6,003 bases of DNA, from the NCBI GenBank assembly GCA_030591795.1, contig JAUVAJ010000125.1, forward strand, positions 1 through 6,003. The letters run 5' to 3'. Below the pieces are notes generated by a model that saw nothing but the letters and a program-made list of their open reading frames with translations, had not been told where the DNA came from and made no database searches. Source of the stretch: Desulfuromonadales bacterium (GTDB lineage: Bacteria > Desulfobacterota > Desulfuromonadia > Desulfuromonadales > UBA2294). Position numbers and translations under genes: made by a program. Of this stretch, positions 1 through 6,003 are shown piece after piece; position 1 is the stretch's first letter, and each line of letters begins with the position of its first letter.

Positions 1-104
1 ATAATCATCTACATGTCAAATAAAAGCTAAATATACGGAGAGGAGCAAAGAGATAACAATAAGGAGACAAAAGGGCATGGCAGATAATCACACCAGAACC
101 AAGG
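1..104. other. Non-coding tail after the Smr gene
   Basis: No intrinsic terminator is visible after the Smr stop. The minus strand is pyrimidine-rich here. A perfect TTGACA lies on the minus strand at 19-14 and could be the -35 box of a promoter for a gene beyond the left edge, but its -10 would lie outside the window. The plus strand shows purine-rich, Shine-Dalgarno-like stretches (37-45 and 61-67) without a credible gene behind them. Confidence 0.3.
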
Positions 105-746
105 CTAAAGCATTTCTTCCGCGGTTAGCAATTCCGCAAGTAAAGCCCCTTCCCCGCCTTGATTGGCTGGCGCTTTCACCCAGACCACCACGAAGCGTCG
201 GCCCGGCCCGGACAGATAGGCTTCAACCAACGGCCTGACAACCGGACCAGACGTCGAATGTACGCCTTTGCCGGTTACAATCCGCACAAACCGGCAACCG
301 TGAAAAACCGCATTTTCCAGAAACCATCCAACTTTTCTGTCGACTTCAGCAGCAGCAACACCATGTAGATCCAGTGTAGCCTCCGGCTCGCCCATCTTTC
401 GGGCCGCTTTGCGCATCTGCCGCCGCGAACCGCCTTGCAGCGGATCGGCAGCCGATTGTTGCATAGGTTCGCTCGTTATGGAAGATACTGACCGGCCAGT
501 TGTAGACATCTCCAAAACATCATCCTGCTCAGTCCGATGCACACCTAGTTGGCCCATCGCCTGGTCAAACAGCTCATCCGCATCCATCGGCTCTGGGGTC
601 GGCTCATGGATAGGCTCCGGCTCAGTATCTTTGGGTAGTTGCTTCTTTTCGACTGAAGCTTTTTGCTGACCGGAAACAGACAACCCCTTCAGTCCACTGA
701 AGGGGTTGTTAAAAGAGTCTGATTTGTTCTTGTCTTTCTTAGCCAT
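105..746 (-). CDS. Smr-domain protein with long low-complexity N-terminal extension
   Basis: The 213-residue product has a C-terminal Smr domain at about residues 123-208. It shows the family's LDLHG motif (125-129), a TGKG motif (158-161) in place of the common HGxG, and the late GGEGALLAEL segment (197-206). Smr domains occur at the C-terminus of MutS2 and as stand-alone proteins (SmrA/SmrB), and several are nucleases acting on DNA or RNA; the substrate of this one is unknown. Residues 1-110 are polar, rich in Glu, Pro, Ser and Gln, and look disordered, followed by a basic stretch (about 108-117) that could touch nucleic acid. There is no MutS ATPase part. It starts with ATG only 6 bp after the stop of the upstream TPR gene and has no good ribosome binding site, so translation is probably coupled to that gene. 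The family call is firm; the nuclease activity is inferred. Confidence 0.9.
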   Translation of the reverse strand: MAKKDKNKSDSFNNPFSGLKGLSVSGQQKASVEKKQLPKDTEPEPIHEPTPEPMDADELFDQAMGQLGVHRTEQDDVLEMSTTGRSVSSITSEPMQQSAADPLQGGSRRQMRKAARKMGEPEATLDLHGVAAAEVDRKVGWFLENAVFHGCRFVRIVTGKGVHSTSGPVVRPLVEAYLSGPGRRFVVVWVKAPANQGGEGALLAELLTAEEML

Positions 747-752
747 CGGTCT

Positions 753-1502
753 TTAACGGCGGACGATAGTCTTGCGCCGACCGGTCATGGCCTTGGTCTG
801 CTTCTTGATGATCGCACCCTGCTTTTCCAGGTGGAATTGATACCAGAGATCACCATAAACCTGCATCTTCATCCTGCGACCATCTTTGAGGGCAGCGATG
901 TTGGCTGTCATGTTTTCATGGTCCTTGATCTTTTTCAGACCTTTTTCCAGGGTGCTGATCGCTTTCTCTTTCTCACCGGATTTATTGAGACAGAAGGCAT
1001 ACAGTTCCCAGAGCGCCGGCTCTTTTCTGGTGCCGACCACTGCTTTATCGAAAGTCTCAATCATCTTGCCGTTTTTGTGCTTATGCATATAGCATATTGC
1101 CAGCATCCCCATGCCACTCCAATGCCGGGTAAACCCGTGCTGCAGGTACTCGAAGGCCTTGGTAAAATCACGTTTCAGATAATAGATCGTACCGATCTGC
1201 GAATTGGTCATCGCCTTGTGATAAAAGAGCCATTTACCGTAGGAGTTTGTCCCTTCGAGCGTTTTGATAGCCTTTTCAATTCGGTTAGCCATCATATCCC
1301 GCTGCACAATCTCCATGGTGGTCTGAATTTTCTTGGTCAGTACCCGGTACATCAAATAATAGGTAGCGATAGTGACCAGAAGTCCGGCAGTGATGGTATA
1401 TGCGAGGGCCAAACCAACGGCAAAATGCAGACCCAGGCCAGCAAGAGCTCCGGCAGCCAAGGCGATAAATAGAGTAAGCATGGTTATGAAAATCCCTTTC
1501 AA
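753..1502 (-). CDS. Membrane-anchored TPR-like protein
   Basis: I do not recognise a named family. Counting from the TTG at 1502 (249 residues), two hydrophobic segments at about 5-25 and 29-51 form a membrane hairpin. A soluble helical region follows. Three TPR-like helix pairs can be picked out at about 98-128, 128-159 and 162-192, with typical spacing of small and aromatic residues (for example PALWELYAFCLNKSGEKEKA). The C-terminus is very basic (KKQTK...GRRKTIVRR). The start is uncertain. The TTG has no ribosome binding site and would leave only about 10 nt of leader after the predicted promoter. The in-frame ATG at 1481 has an AAGGGA about 12 nt upstream and leaves about a 30-nt leader, so I prefer ATG 1481 (242 residues). 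The gene is first in a two-gene unit with the Smr gene 6 bp downstream. The likely role is as a protein-protein scaffold at the inner membrane, which is inferred from architecture only. Confidence 0.8.
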   Translation of the reverse strand: MKGIFITMLTLFIALAAGALAGLGLHFAVGLALAYTITAGLLVTIATYYLMYRVLTKKIQTTMEIVQRDMMANRIEKAIKTLEGTNSYGKWLFYHKAMTNSQIGTIYYLKRDFTKAFEYLQHGFTRHWSGMGMLAICYMHKHKNGKMIETFDKAVVGTRKEPALWELYAFCLNKSGEKEKAISTLEKGLKKIKDHENMTANIAALKDGRRMKMQVYGDLWYQFHLEKQGAIIKKQTKAMTGRRKTIVRR

Positions 1503-1518
1503 TCAATTTTGAGCGGTG

Positions 1519-1547
1519 AGTTTAGCAACCCGGGCAGTAAAAGTCAA
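1519..1547 (-). promoter_or_regulatory. Candidate sigma-70 promoter of the TPR-Smr unit
   Basis: On the minus strand, TTGACT (1547-1542, five of six consensus bases) is separated by exactly 17 bp from TAAACT (1524-1519, four of six). TGC sits directly before the latter, giving an extended -10 (TGnTAnnnT). A start of transcription near 1512 is expected. The element lies just after the pckA terminator and in front of the TPR gene, as expected for an independent unit. It was found by eye and is not experimentally supported. Confidence 0.6.
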
Positions 1548-1576
1548 AGCGAATACCGACCATGCGGCGGGTCACT

Positions 1577-1608
1577 AAAAAAGGGCGATCCCGTAGCGGA
1601 ATCGCCCC
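1577..1608 (-). terminator. Rho-independent terminator of pckA
   Basis: On the minus strand GGGCGAT (1607-1601) pairs perfectly with ATCGCCC (1589-1583). Three more G-C pairs lie inside, beyond one mismatch, and the loop is 3 nt. The hairpin is followed at once by six T (1582-1577). It begins about 26 nt after the pckA stop codon. No T run follows on the plus strand, so it serves the minus strand only. Confidence 0.92.
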
Positions 1609-1633
1609 TCTTCATACAACAGATAACTCTTAT

Positions 1634-3208
1634 TTAGAGCTTCGGCCCAGCCTGCGTAAAGTCGAAATCGTCGCCAGACTGTATATACTTTTTAAAGTTC
1701 TCAATAAACATGCCGGCCAATTTATTGGCTGTGGTATCAAAGGCATCCTTATCGGCCCAGGCATTACGTGGATTAAGAATATTCGACTCAACGCCCGGAA
1801 GAGCTTTGGGAATTTTCAGGCGGAACCACGGAGTCAGATCAAACTCCATCTTTTCAATGCTGCCATCAAGGATCGCATTAACGCAGGCGCGGGTCGCCTT
1901 AATACTCATCCGCTTGCCAACACCGTAGCCGCCACCGGCCCAACCGGTGTTGACCAGATAGGCATTTACCCCATGCTTATCCAGCTTTTCGCCGAGCAGT
2001 TTGGCATAGGCGGTCGGATGTAGCGGCAAAAAGGCCTCGCCGAAACAGGCTGAGAAGGTCGCTTGCGGTTCGGTCACACCCCGCTCGGTTCCGGCAACCT
2101 TAGCCGTGTAACCCGAAAGGAAATAATACATCGCCTGTTCTTTGGTCAGCTTGGAGACCGGCGGTAGCACACCGAAAGCGTCACAAGTCAGGAAGATGAT
2201 GTTCTTCGGTTGACCAGCTTTCAGGCTTGGCTCATGGTTCTCTATATGATCGATCGGATATGAAACACGAGTATTTTCAGTTTTTGCATCATCGTCAAAA
2301 TCTATTACGCCGGCATCATTGGCGACCAGGTTCTCAAGCAGAGCGTCGCGCTTGATTGCGCCAAAAATCTCCGGCTCATTCTCCGCCGACAGGTTGATGC
2401 ATTTAGCGTAACAACCACCTTCAAAGTTGAAGATGCCATCATCGTCCCAACCGTGCTCATCATCACCGATCAATTTACGGGTAGAGTCGGTCGAAAGAGT
2501 TGTCTTGCCGGTACCGGAGAGACCGAAGAAGAGACAAACATCGCCTTCCTTGCCAACGTTGGCGCTACAGTGCATGGAAAGAATCCCCTGCAACGGCAGC
2601 CAGTAGTTCATCATGGTGAAGATGCCTTTTTTCATCTCCCCGCCGTACCAGGTGCCACCGATAATTGCGATATTCTTTTCGATATTGAAAACTACGAATA
2701 CTTCGGAATTGAGTCCATGCTTCTCCCAATTCTTATTGGTCAGGTTACTAGCGTTATATACGGTGAAGTTAGGCGCGAAGTCATCCAGAGCCTGACCTTC
2801 AGGGCGGATAAACATATTTTTGACGAAATGCGCCTGCCAGGCAAACTCGGTGATGAAACGAACCGACTTGCGTGTCTTATCGTTTGACCCGCAAAAGCCA
2901 TCAGTTACGTAAATGTCTTTACCGGAAGTATATTCAATGACATCCGCATACAATTCGTCGAAAATCTCAGCGGAGACAGGTTTATTGATCTTGCCCCAGG
3001 CAATGTTGTCCGCCGAGGGAGCCTGCTGAACAAAATACTTGTCCTTGGGGGAGCGGCCGGTGAACTTGCCGGTGTCGATCATCATGGTTCCATTTTCTGA
3101 AACCTTGCCCTCATTGTTGCGGGACTCATGCTCAAACAGTTCGTCGAAGCTCAGGTTCTGGTACACCTTACCGACACTTTTCAGATTCAGAGTTTTGGCG
3201 TCCAACAT
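1634..3208 (-). CDS. pckA: Phosphoenolpyruvate carboxykinase (ATP)
   Basis: This enzyme interconverts oxaloacetate + ATP with phosphoenolpyruvate + CO2 + ADP in the cytoplasm, the entry step of gluconeogenesis, and can run in reverse as an anaplerotic reaction. The 524-residue product is full length (E. coli PckA is 540). The ATP-type signature is clear. TGRSPKDKY spans 50-58 with substrate-binding Arg52. WYGGEMKKG carries Tyr188 and Lys194. His213 lies in MHCSAN. The P-loop GLSGTGKTT (229-237) has Lys235. The [11 protein letters not shown] kinase-2 region has metal-binding Asp250, and Arg314 is in ENTRVSYPI. These match E. coli Arg65, Tyr207, Lys213, His232, Lys254, Asp269 and Arg333 at a constant offset of 19, so it should be active. 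The ATG is preceded by GAGGAG four bases upstream. It is apparently transcribed alone, with a long structured leader upstream and an intrinsic terminator downstream. Confidence 0.98.
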   Translation of the reverse strand: MLDAKTLNLKSVGKVYQNLSFDELFEHESRNNEGKVSENGTMMIDTGKFTGRSPKDKYFVQQAPSADNIAWGKINKPVSAEIFDELYADVIEYTSGKDIYVTDGFCGSNDKTRKSVRFITEFAWQAHFVKNMFIRPEGQALDDFAPNFTVYNASNLTNKNWEKHGLNSEVFVVFNIEKNIAIIGGTWYGGEMKKGIFTMMNYWLPLQGILSMHCSANVGKEGDVCLFFGLSGTGKTTLSTDSTRKLIGDDEHGWDDDGIFNFEGGCYAKCINLSAENEPEIFGAIKRDALLENLVANDAGVIDFDDDAKTENTRVSYPIDHIENHEPSLKAGQPKNIIFLTCDAFGVLPPVSKLTKEQAMYYFLSGYTAKVAGTERGVTEPQATFSACFGEAFLPLHPTAYAKLLGEKLDKHGVNAYLVNTGWAGGGYGVGKRMSIKATRACVNAILDGSIEKMEFDLTPWFRLKIPKALPGVESNILNPRNAWADKDAFDTTANKLAGMFIENFKKYIQSGDDFDFTQAGPKL

Positions 3209-3212
3209 TCTT

Positions 3213-3218
3213 CTCCTC
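3213..3218 (-). promoter_or_regulatory. Strong ribosome binding site of pckA
   Basis: GAGGAG on the minus strand lies 4 nt before the ATG at 3208, in an A-rich context. It fixes the pckA start and is the only textbook Shine-Dalgarno sequence in front of a gene in this window, in line with high expression of a central metabolic enzyme. Confidence 0.85.
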
Positions 3219-3292
3219 TTTTTTGTTCATACGCCGGCTGTTTCGTCTACTACCCCTTGGGCAGCGTCACAGCAGGCACCTGTTTAACAAGT

Positions 3293-3336
3293 CTTCGCAG
3301 CGGCATCGGACAAGCCGAATTTTCAGGCCGGCGAAG
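3293..3336 (-). promoter_or_regulatory. Bulged stem-loop in the pckA leader
   Basis: On the plus strand cttcgc (3293-3298) pairs with gcgaag (3331-3336). After a 2-nt bulge (3299-3300), cggc (3301-3304) pairs with gccg (3327-3330), giving ten base pairs. Inside, tcgg (3306-3309) pairs with ccga (3315-3318) around a 5-nt loop, with a one-sided internal loop at 3321-3326. In the minus-strand transcript this ends 84 nt before the pckA ATG. No T run follows, so it is not an ordinary terminator. It could be a cis-regulatory or mRNA-stabilising structure or a protein-binding site. The pairing is seen directly; a function is inferred, and no known riboswitch class was recognised. Confidence 0.45.
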
Positions 3337-3400
3337 CTCTCATTTCCCCTTGATTTTCAACGTAGAAAAAGAGGTGCAAGAGGACTTCGGAAAGGGACTC

Positions 3401-3415
3401 TAGCAAATTTAGCAA
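3401..3415 (-). promoter_or_regulatory. Tandem TTGCTA motif, possible pckA promoter -10 region
   Basis: On the minus strand TTGCTAAAT is followed directly by TTGCTAGAG, a TTGCTA direct repeat with a 9-bp period. Each contains TGC followed by an A/T-rich hexamer (TAAATT, TAGAGT) resembling a weak extended -10. No convincing -35 lies 16-18 bp upstream, only a T-rich run. If used, the pckA leader would be roughly 185 nt and would contain the stem-loop at 3293-3336. This is a weak call, offered because pckA needs a promoter in this gap. Confidence 0.25.
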
Positions 3416-3422
3416 TAATAAA

Positions 3423-3448
3423 AAAGTAAAAAAGCCCACATAAACGGG
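3423..3448 (-). terminator. Weak terminator-like element after the UbiV-like gene
   Basis: On the minus strand CCCGT (3448-3444) can pair with GTGGG (3439-3435) using three G-C and two G-U pairs around a 4-nt loop. It is followed by C and then TTTTTT-AC-TTTTT. The stem is short and the calculated stability would be low, so it may be only a T-rich stretch. It lies about 100 nt after the stop of the upstream gene, a reasonable place for the transglycosylase/UbiV-like transcript to end. Confidence 0.3.
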
Positions 3449-3498
3449 AAAGTTTGTTTCTCAGGTCATTCAAGGTTATTCTGATCATAAAATATTCA

Positions 3499-3520
3499 GC
3501 CATACATTAAAATCTATGGC
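3499..3520. repeat. 6-bp inverted repeat in AT-rich intergenic DNA
   Basis: Perfect arms gccata (3499-3504) and tatggc (3515-3520) are separated by a 10-bp AT-rich spacer. It starts 26 bp after the stop of the UbiV-like gene. There is no strong T run after it on the minus strand, so it is a poor terminator. The 22-bp span with symmetrical arms is the size of a typical dimeric regulator operator, but a chance occurrence is quite possible. Confidence 0.35.
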
Positions 3521-3545
3521 ATAAATTTAATACATTTCAGGCTGA

Positions 3546-4331
3546 TTATTCGGGTAAAACCAGATGTTCAACCAGGCGATTAATACGTAGTCCAGACAAC
3601 CCTTTGGGGAGATGTCGGTTTTGCAGAAATTGCGTGTTGCCGGCCTGAAACAGGGGCACAGTTGTCTGCGGCGTAGCCAACTTGAACACCTCATTGCAAC
3701 CACCAGGACAGGGGCCATATTCACCCGGAGAGCGGACCGGACAATTCCGACTGGAAGTAACCATAGCGTACGGCAGATGCAGACTGCCGACCAGCGGTTC
3801 AGGTAACGGCGCAACACCTTGTAGAAGGTTATCGAGCTCCACCCGCTCAACACCTTGCTCTTCGAGAAACTTACGGCTCTCGGTCTGATACCAACGACCC
3901 TGACGAAAATAGTCAAGCTCCGCCTCTTGCAAATCCAGCTCAAGAATCCGCGGTCCCCTTTTTTGCCCGGACAGTACCCGCCCGGCAACAACAATTATCT
4001 TTTTAGAGAGTTGGCGCACCATCCGGATGGTTCCGAGGTCGGATGCAAGAATTTCATCGTTGACGCCGAGTAACGGCAAAATATCTTCGAGTTGCTTTTT
4101 GAACCGGGGTAAGAAGGCTTCATTTAAAACCGGGGTGGCGATTGTAATCGGCAACCCGGCCTGATGTGCAGTATGAATAGCTTTAATCAGGATGTCTGTA
4201 GCAGGAAAACGCCAGGGGCAAAATTCTGCACCAAAATAGAACCGGGACCAGTCACCAGAGGGGATAAAGTCAGCGTCAGAGAGGAAAACGGCCCGTTCCA
4301 AGTCAACCACTTTGTTCTGCCGTCCGGACAA
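3546..4331 (-). CDS. UbiV-like (U32 family) protein with four-cysteine Fe-S motif
   Basis: The 261-residue protein contains exactly four cysteines: Cys38 in YFGAEFCPWRF, then Cys197-X10-Cys208-X3-Cys212. E. coli UbiV holds a [4Fe-4S] cluster with one early cysteine (Cys39) and Cys180-X12-Cys193-X3-Cys197. Recalled local matches also align: YFGAEFC with YLGEAVC, ASDLGTIRMV with ASDLGVVNMC, and LPYAMVTSSRNC with LPLAYSARC. Families called 'peptidase U32' include UbiU/UbiV (oxygen-independent ubiquinone hydroxylation), RlhA and TrhP (RNA hydroxylation), so this is more likely an Fe-S hydroxylase-type protein than a protease; its substrate is unknown. No partner UbiU or UbiT lies in the window. 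It overlaps the end of the transglycosylase gene by 29 bp if it starts at the TTG at 4331. GTG 4310 or TTG 4301 (just after that gene's stop) are alternatives, and none has a good ribosome binding site. Translational coupling is likely. Confidence 0.8.
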   Translation of the reverse strand: MSGRQNKVVDLERAVFLSDADFIPSGDWSRFYFGAEFCPWRFPATDILIKAIHTAHQAGLPITIATPVLNEAFLPRFKKQLEDILPLLGVNDEILASDLGTIRMVRQLSKKIIVVAGRVLSGQKRGPRILELDLQEAELDYFRQGRWYQTESRKFLEEQGVERVELDNLLQGVAPLPEPLVGSLHLPYAMVTSSRNCPVRSPGEYGPCPGGCNEVFKLATPQTTVPLFQAGNTQFLQNRHLPKGLSGLRINRLVEHLVLPE

Positions 4332-6003
4332 CCAGGGTCAATTTATCGCCCGGTTTTAGCATGTGTGACTTGGAAAGATTGTTCCAATCACGAATCTGGT
4401 GGGTCTCAACAAAAAACTGTCGGCCAATACCCCAGAGAGTGTCTCCAGATTTGACGTTATAAACAATTTTTCGTTCCGGCCCAGTCGGCTTGACCGCAGC
4501 TTTTTTTGGCTGTTTTTTTGCCGCCTTGGCGGAGACTACCATGCGTTGTCCTGGCCGGATTACATTCGTCCAGCCGAGACGGTTCCAGACCCGAAGTTGC
4601 TTCTGAGTAACACCGAAACGCCGGGAAATAGACCAGAGGCTGTCACCGCTGCGGACCGTATAGACCTGGCGCCGCGTCCGGATATAATCATCCTTCAACT
4701 CAGATACCGGCAGTTTCGTATACCCCTTTTTCAAGGGTAAAACCAGATCAGTCCCAACCCGCAAAGTCCGCGGGTTGCGGATTGAATTCAACGCCATGAT
4801 ATCGTTAACACGGATACCGTAGCGATGCGACAATGCCAGCAGGGTATCGCCTTGCTTGAGCCGATGATGTTTATAATTGGCCCGGTCTGATTTAGACAGC
4901 AACGCATACTGCTCAAGGAAGGTCTCCGACGTTCCGGCCGGAATTCGCAACCAGTATTCAGACACCCCGGGCGGAGTACACCAACGTTTCAACTCCGGGT
5001 TAAGTGTCTTGAGCTCTGAGTAAGCGGTGCCGGTCATCTTGGCAACGATCTCCAGATCGGTCACACTCGGAATCAGCACCTTTTCATAAGCGTACGGTTC
5101 CTGATAGGCAAGATCGGTGAAGCCGTACTTCTCAGGGTCGCTGGCGATGGTTAAGACCGCCAGCAACTTAGGTAAATAATTCTTGGTCTCGGCCTGCAGG
5201 TATTTACCCCGGCTGAGCTCCCAGAAATCACGAGTTTTATAGCGACGGATTGCACCGCGAATCTTGCCCGGCCCGGCATTGTAGGAGGCGACCGCCAGAT
5301 ACCACTCACCATCAAACTGCCGATGCAGATCGGTCAGGTATGTAACCGCTCCCCGGGTCGATTTTTCAAAGTCACGGCGCTCATCCAGCCACCAGGTCTG
5401 CTTCAACCCAACCATCCTGCCGGTGCTGCCGATAAACTGCCACGGCCCTACAGCGTGTGCCCAACTGTAGGCGCGGGTGTTCAAACCGGATTCGACCAGG
5501 GCGAGATAAGCGAGATCCTCAGGCAACCCTCCTTCGGCGAAGATCTCCCGCATCTGCGGCAAAAACCGACTGGAGCGCTCAAGCCAACGCTTAAAAATCT
5601 TGTAGCCGCGCGGCCCGGTGTAATAATCTATATACATCTGCACTTTACGATTATGCACGACCGGAAAATCGTTTGACACCCCAACCAGCATGGTGGTCTC
5701 GCCCTCATCTTCCAGGATACCTATACCGTTGAACGCCAGCAGGTAGTTGTCTTCCTGAGTTTCCAGATCAGTTATGTCGAGCAGATGCTGTTCGGCAAGT
5801 AACAACTGAACAGCCAACGCTTCAAGTTGTGGCAGTCGATTGGCAAATGTCCCGGGGAGTTCAGTCGGAACAACACAAACCTGCAGCGGTTCTTTGACCG
5901 GGATAGTAGACGGTTCGGTTACGTCAGACACAGTCGACATGCCAGCCAGGCAGCCGACCATAAACGGCAAGGTAATAAGAGTGGTAATTATCGTGCGAAA
6001 AGG
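4303..6003 (-). CDS. mltD: MltD-like lipoprotein lytic transglycosylase with LysM repeats (5' partial)
   Basis: It cleaves peptidoglycan glycan strands between MurNAc and GlcNAc to form 1,6-anhydro ends, at the periplasmic face of the outer membrane. Numbered from an internal TTG at 5970: the SLT domain spans about 140-275, with catalytic Glu160 in ALVESG, GPWQF (175-179), ASYNAGPGKI (228-237) and ETKNYLPKLLA (261-271). This layout is that of MltD. A degenerate LysM-like segment with NPELKRW...PPG lies at about 296-346, as in MltD. Three clear LysM domains follow at about 367-412, 436-479 and 503-548, the last two joined by a Lys/Ala/Pro linker. The frame stays open to the edge, adding PFRTIITTLIT upstream. 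This makes a hydrophobic signal segment ending at a lipobox MVG-C (Cys7), so the true start is beyond 6003 and the protein is a lipoprotein. Leu after the Cys, not Asp, suggests outer-membrane sorting. The next gene overlaps its 3' end. Confidence 0.93.
   Translation of the reverse strand, partial: PFRTIITTLITLPFMVGCLAGMSTVSDVTEPSTIPVKEPLQVCVVPTELPGTFANRLPQLEALAVQLLLAEQHLLDITDLETQEDNYLLAFNGIGILEDEGETTMLVGVSNDFPVVHNRKVQMYIDYYTGPRGYKIFKRWLERSSRFLPQMREIFAEGGLPEDLAYLALVESGLNTRAYSWAHAVGPWQFIGSTGRMVGLKQTWWLDERRDFEKSTRGAVTYLTDLHRQFDGEWYLAVASYNAGPGKIRGAIRRYKTRDFWELSRGKYLQAETKNYLPKLLAVLTIASDPEKYGFTDLAYQEPYAYEKVLIPSVTDLEIVAKMTGTAYSELKTLNPELKRWCTPPGVSEYWLRIPAGTSETFLEQYALLSKSDRANYKHHRLKQGDTLLALSHRYGIRVNDIMALNSIRNPRTLRVGTDLVLPLKKGYTKLPVSELKDDYIRTRRQVYTVRSGDSLWSISRRFGVTQKQLRVWNRLGWTNVIRPGQRMVVSAKAAKKQPKKAAVKPTGPERKIVYNVKSGDTLWGIGRQFFVETHQIRDWNNLSKSHMLKPGDKLTLVVRTAEQSG

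Noticed and set aside
77..238. Plus-strand reading frame of 53 codons (ATG at 77) with AAGGAGA at 61-67 upstream
   Set aside because: Despite the ribosome-binding-like sequence, 44 of its codons lie antisense to the 3' end of the Smr gene, the product is Pro/Arg-rich without recognisable features, and there is no clear promoter. It is more likely chance.
409..669. Plus-strand open frame of 86 codons
   Set aside because: It is fully antisense to the low-complexity N-terminal half of the Smr gene and its Ser/Gly-rich product mirrors the Glu/Pro bias of the real gene.
831..1472. Plus-strand open frame of 213 codons opposite the TPR gene
   Set aside because: The minus-strand protein has membrane segments, TPR-like helices, a promoter and a coupled neighbour; the plus-strand product shows no domain and has no ribosome binding site.
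1562..2023. Plus-strand open frame of 153 codons opposite pckA
   Set aside because: It overlaps the pckA terminator and conserved pckA coding sequence, so it is a shadow frame. The same holds for the frame at 2453-2887.
3324..3344. Six-codon open frame (ATG at 3344, minus strand) in the pckA leader, considered as a leader peptide
   Set aside because: The purine-rich AAGGGG is only 2 nt from the ATG, too close for normal initiation, and the codons show no run of a regulatory amino acid.
3128..3403. Plus-strand open frames in the pckA leader
   Set aside because: They partly overlap the start of pckA in antisense, use no good ribosome binding site and encode nothing recognisable.
3209..3545. 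Sigma-54 promoter (GG-N10-GC) in the pckA upstream region
   Set aside because: TTGCT motifs are present, but no GG lies at the required distance upstream.
3527..3994. Minus-strand frame of 155 codons overlapping the UbiV-like gene
   Set aside because: It is out of frame with the four-cysteine protein, which has family matches; this one has none and reads as a shadow.
1..6003. Mobile element, CRISPR array, tRNA or rRNA
   Set aside because: No transposase or integrase, spaced direct repeats, tRNA cloverleaf or rRNA-like sequence could be seen on either strand.

Overview
The window carries five genes, all on the minus strand, so they read from right to left. Base composition is roughly half GC, and start codons include TTG as well as ATG. 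The protein set is an ATP-type PEP carboxykinase, an MltD-like lipoprotein transglycosylase, a UbiV/U32-like protein, and a TPR-Smr pair. This suggests a Gram-negative, probably anaerobic or facultative bacterium. My best guess is the Desulfuromonadales/Geobacter side of the former Deltaproteobacteria. That placement rests on gene content and general impression; there is no phylogenetic marker in the window.

Layout in transcription order. (1) 6003-4303: an MltD-like lytic transglycosylase with C-terminal LysM repeats. Its true start lies beyond the right edge, and the visible N-terminus is the end of a lipoprotein signal peptide. (2) 4331-3546: a 261-residue protein that overlaps the end of the first gene. 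Its only four cysteines are arranged like the [4Fe-4S] ligands of UbiV. (3) 3545-3209: a 337-bp intergenic region with an inverted repeat, a weak terminator-like element, a tandem TTGCTA motif and a 44-nt bulged stem-loop. It ends in a strong ribosome binding site. (4) 3208-1634: pckA, complete, with every key active-site residue present, followed by a clear intrinsic terminator. (5) From a good sigma-70-type promoter at 1519-1547, a two-gene unit: a membrane-anchored TPR-like protein (to 753) and an Smr-domain protein (746-105). (6) 104-1: a short tail with no gene. It has a perfect TTGACA on the minus strand near the edge that may belong to the next gene outside the window.

There are thus three likely transcription units: the transglycosylase and UbiV-like pair (envelope maintenance plus an Fe-S protein of unknown substrate), pckA alone (gluconeogenesis/anaplerosis), and the TPR-Smr pair (function unknown). 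No mobile element, CRISPR array, tRNA or rRNA was seen. Nothing here amounts to a demonstrated new system. The items most worth following up are the UbiV-like protein without UbiU or UbiT nearby and the structured leader of pckA.
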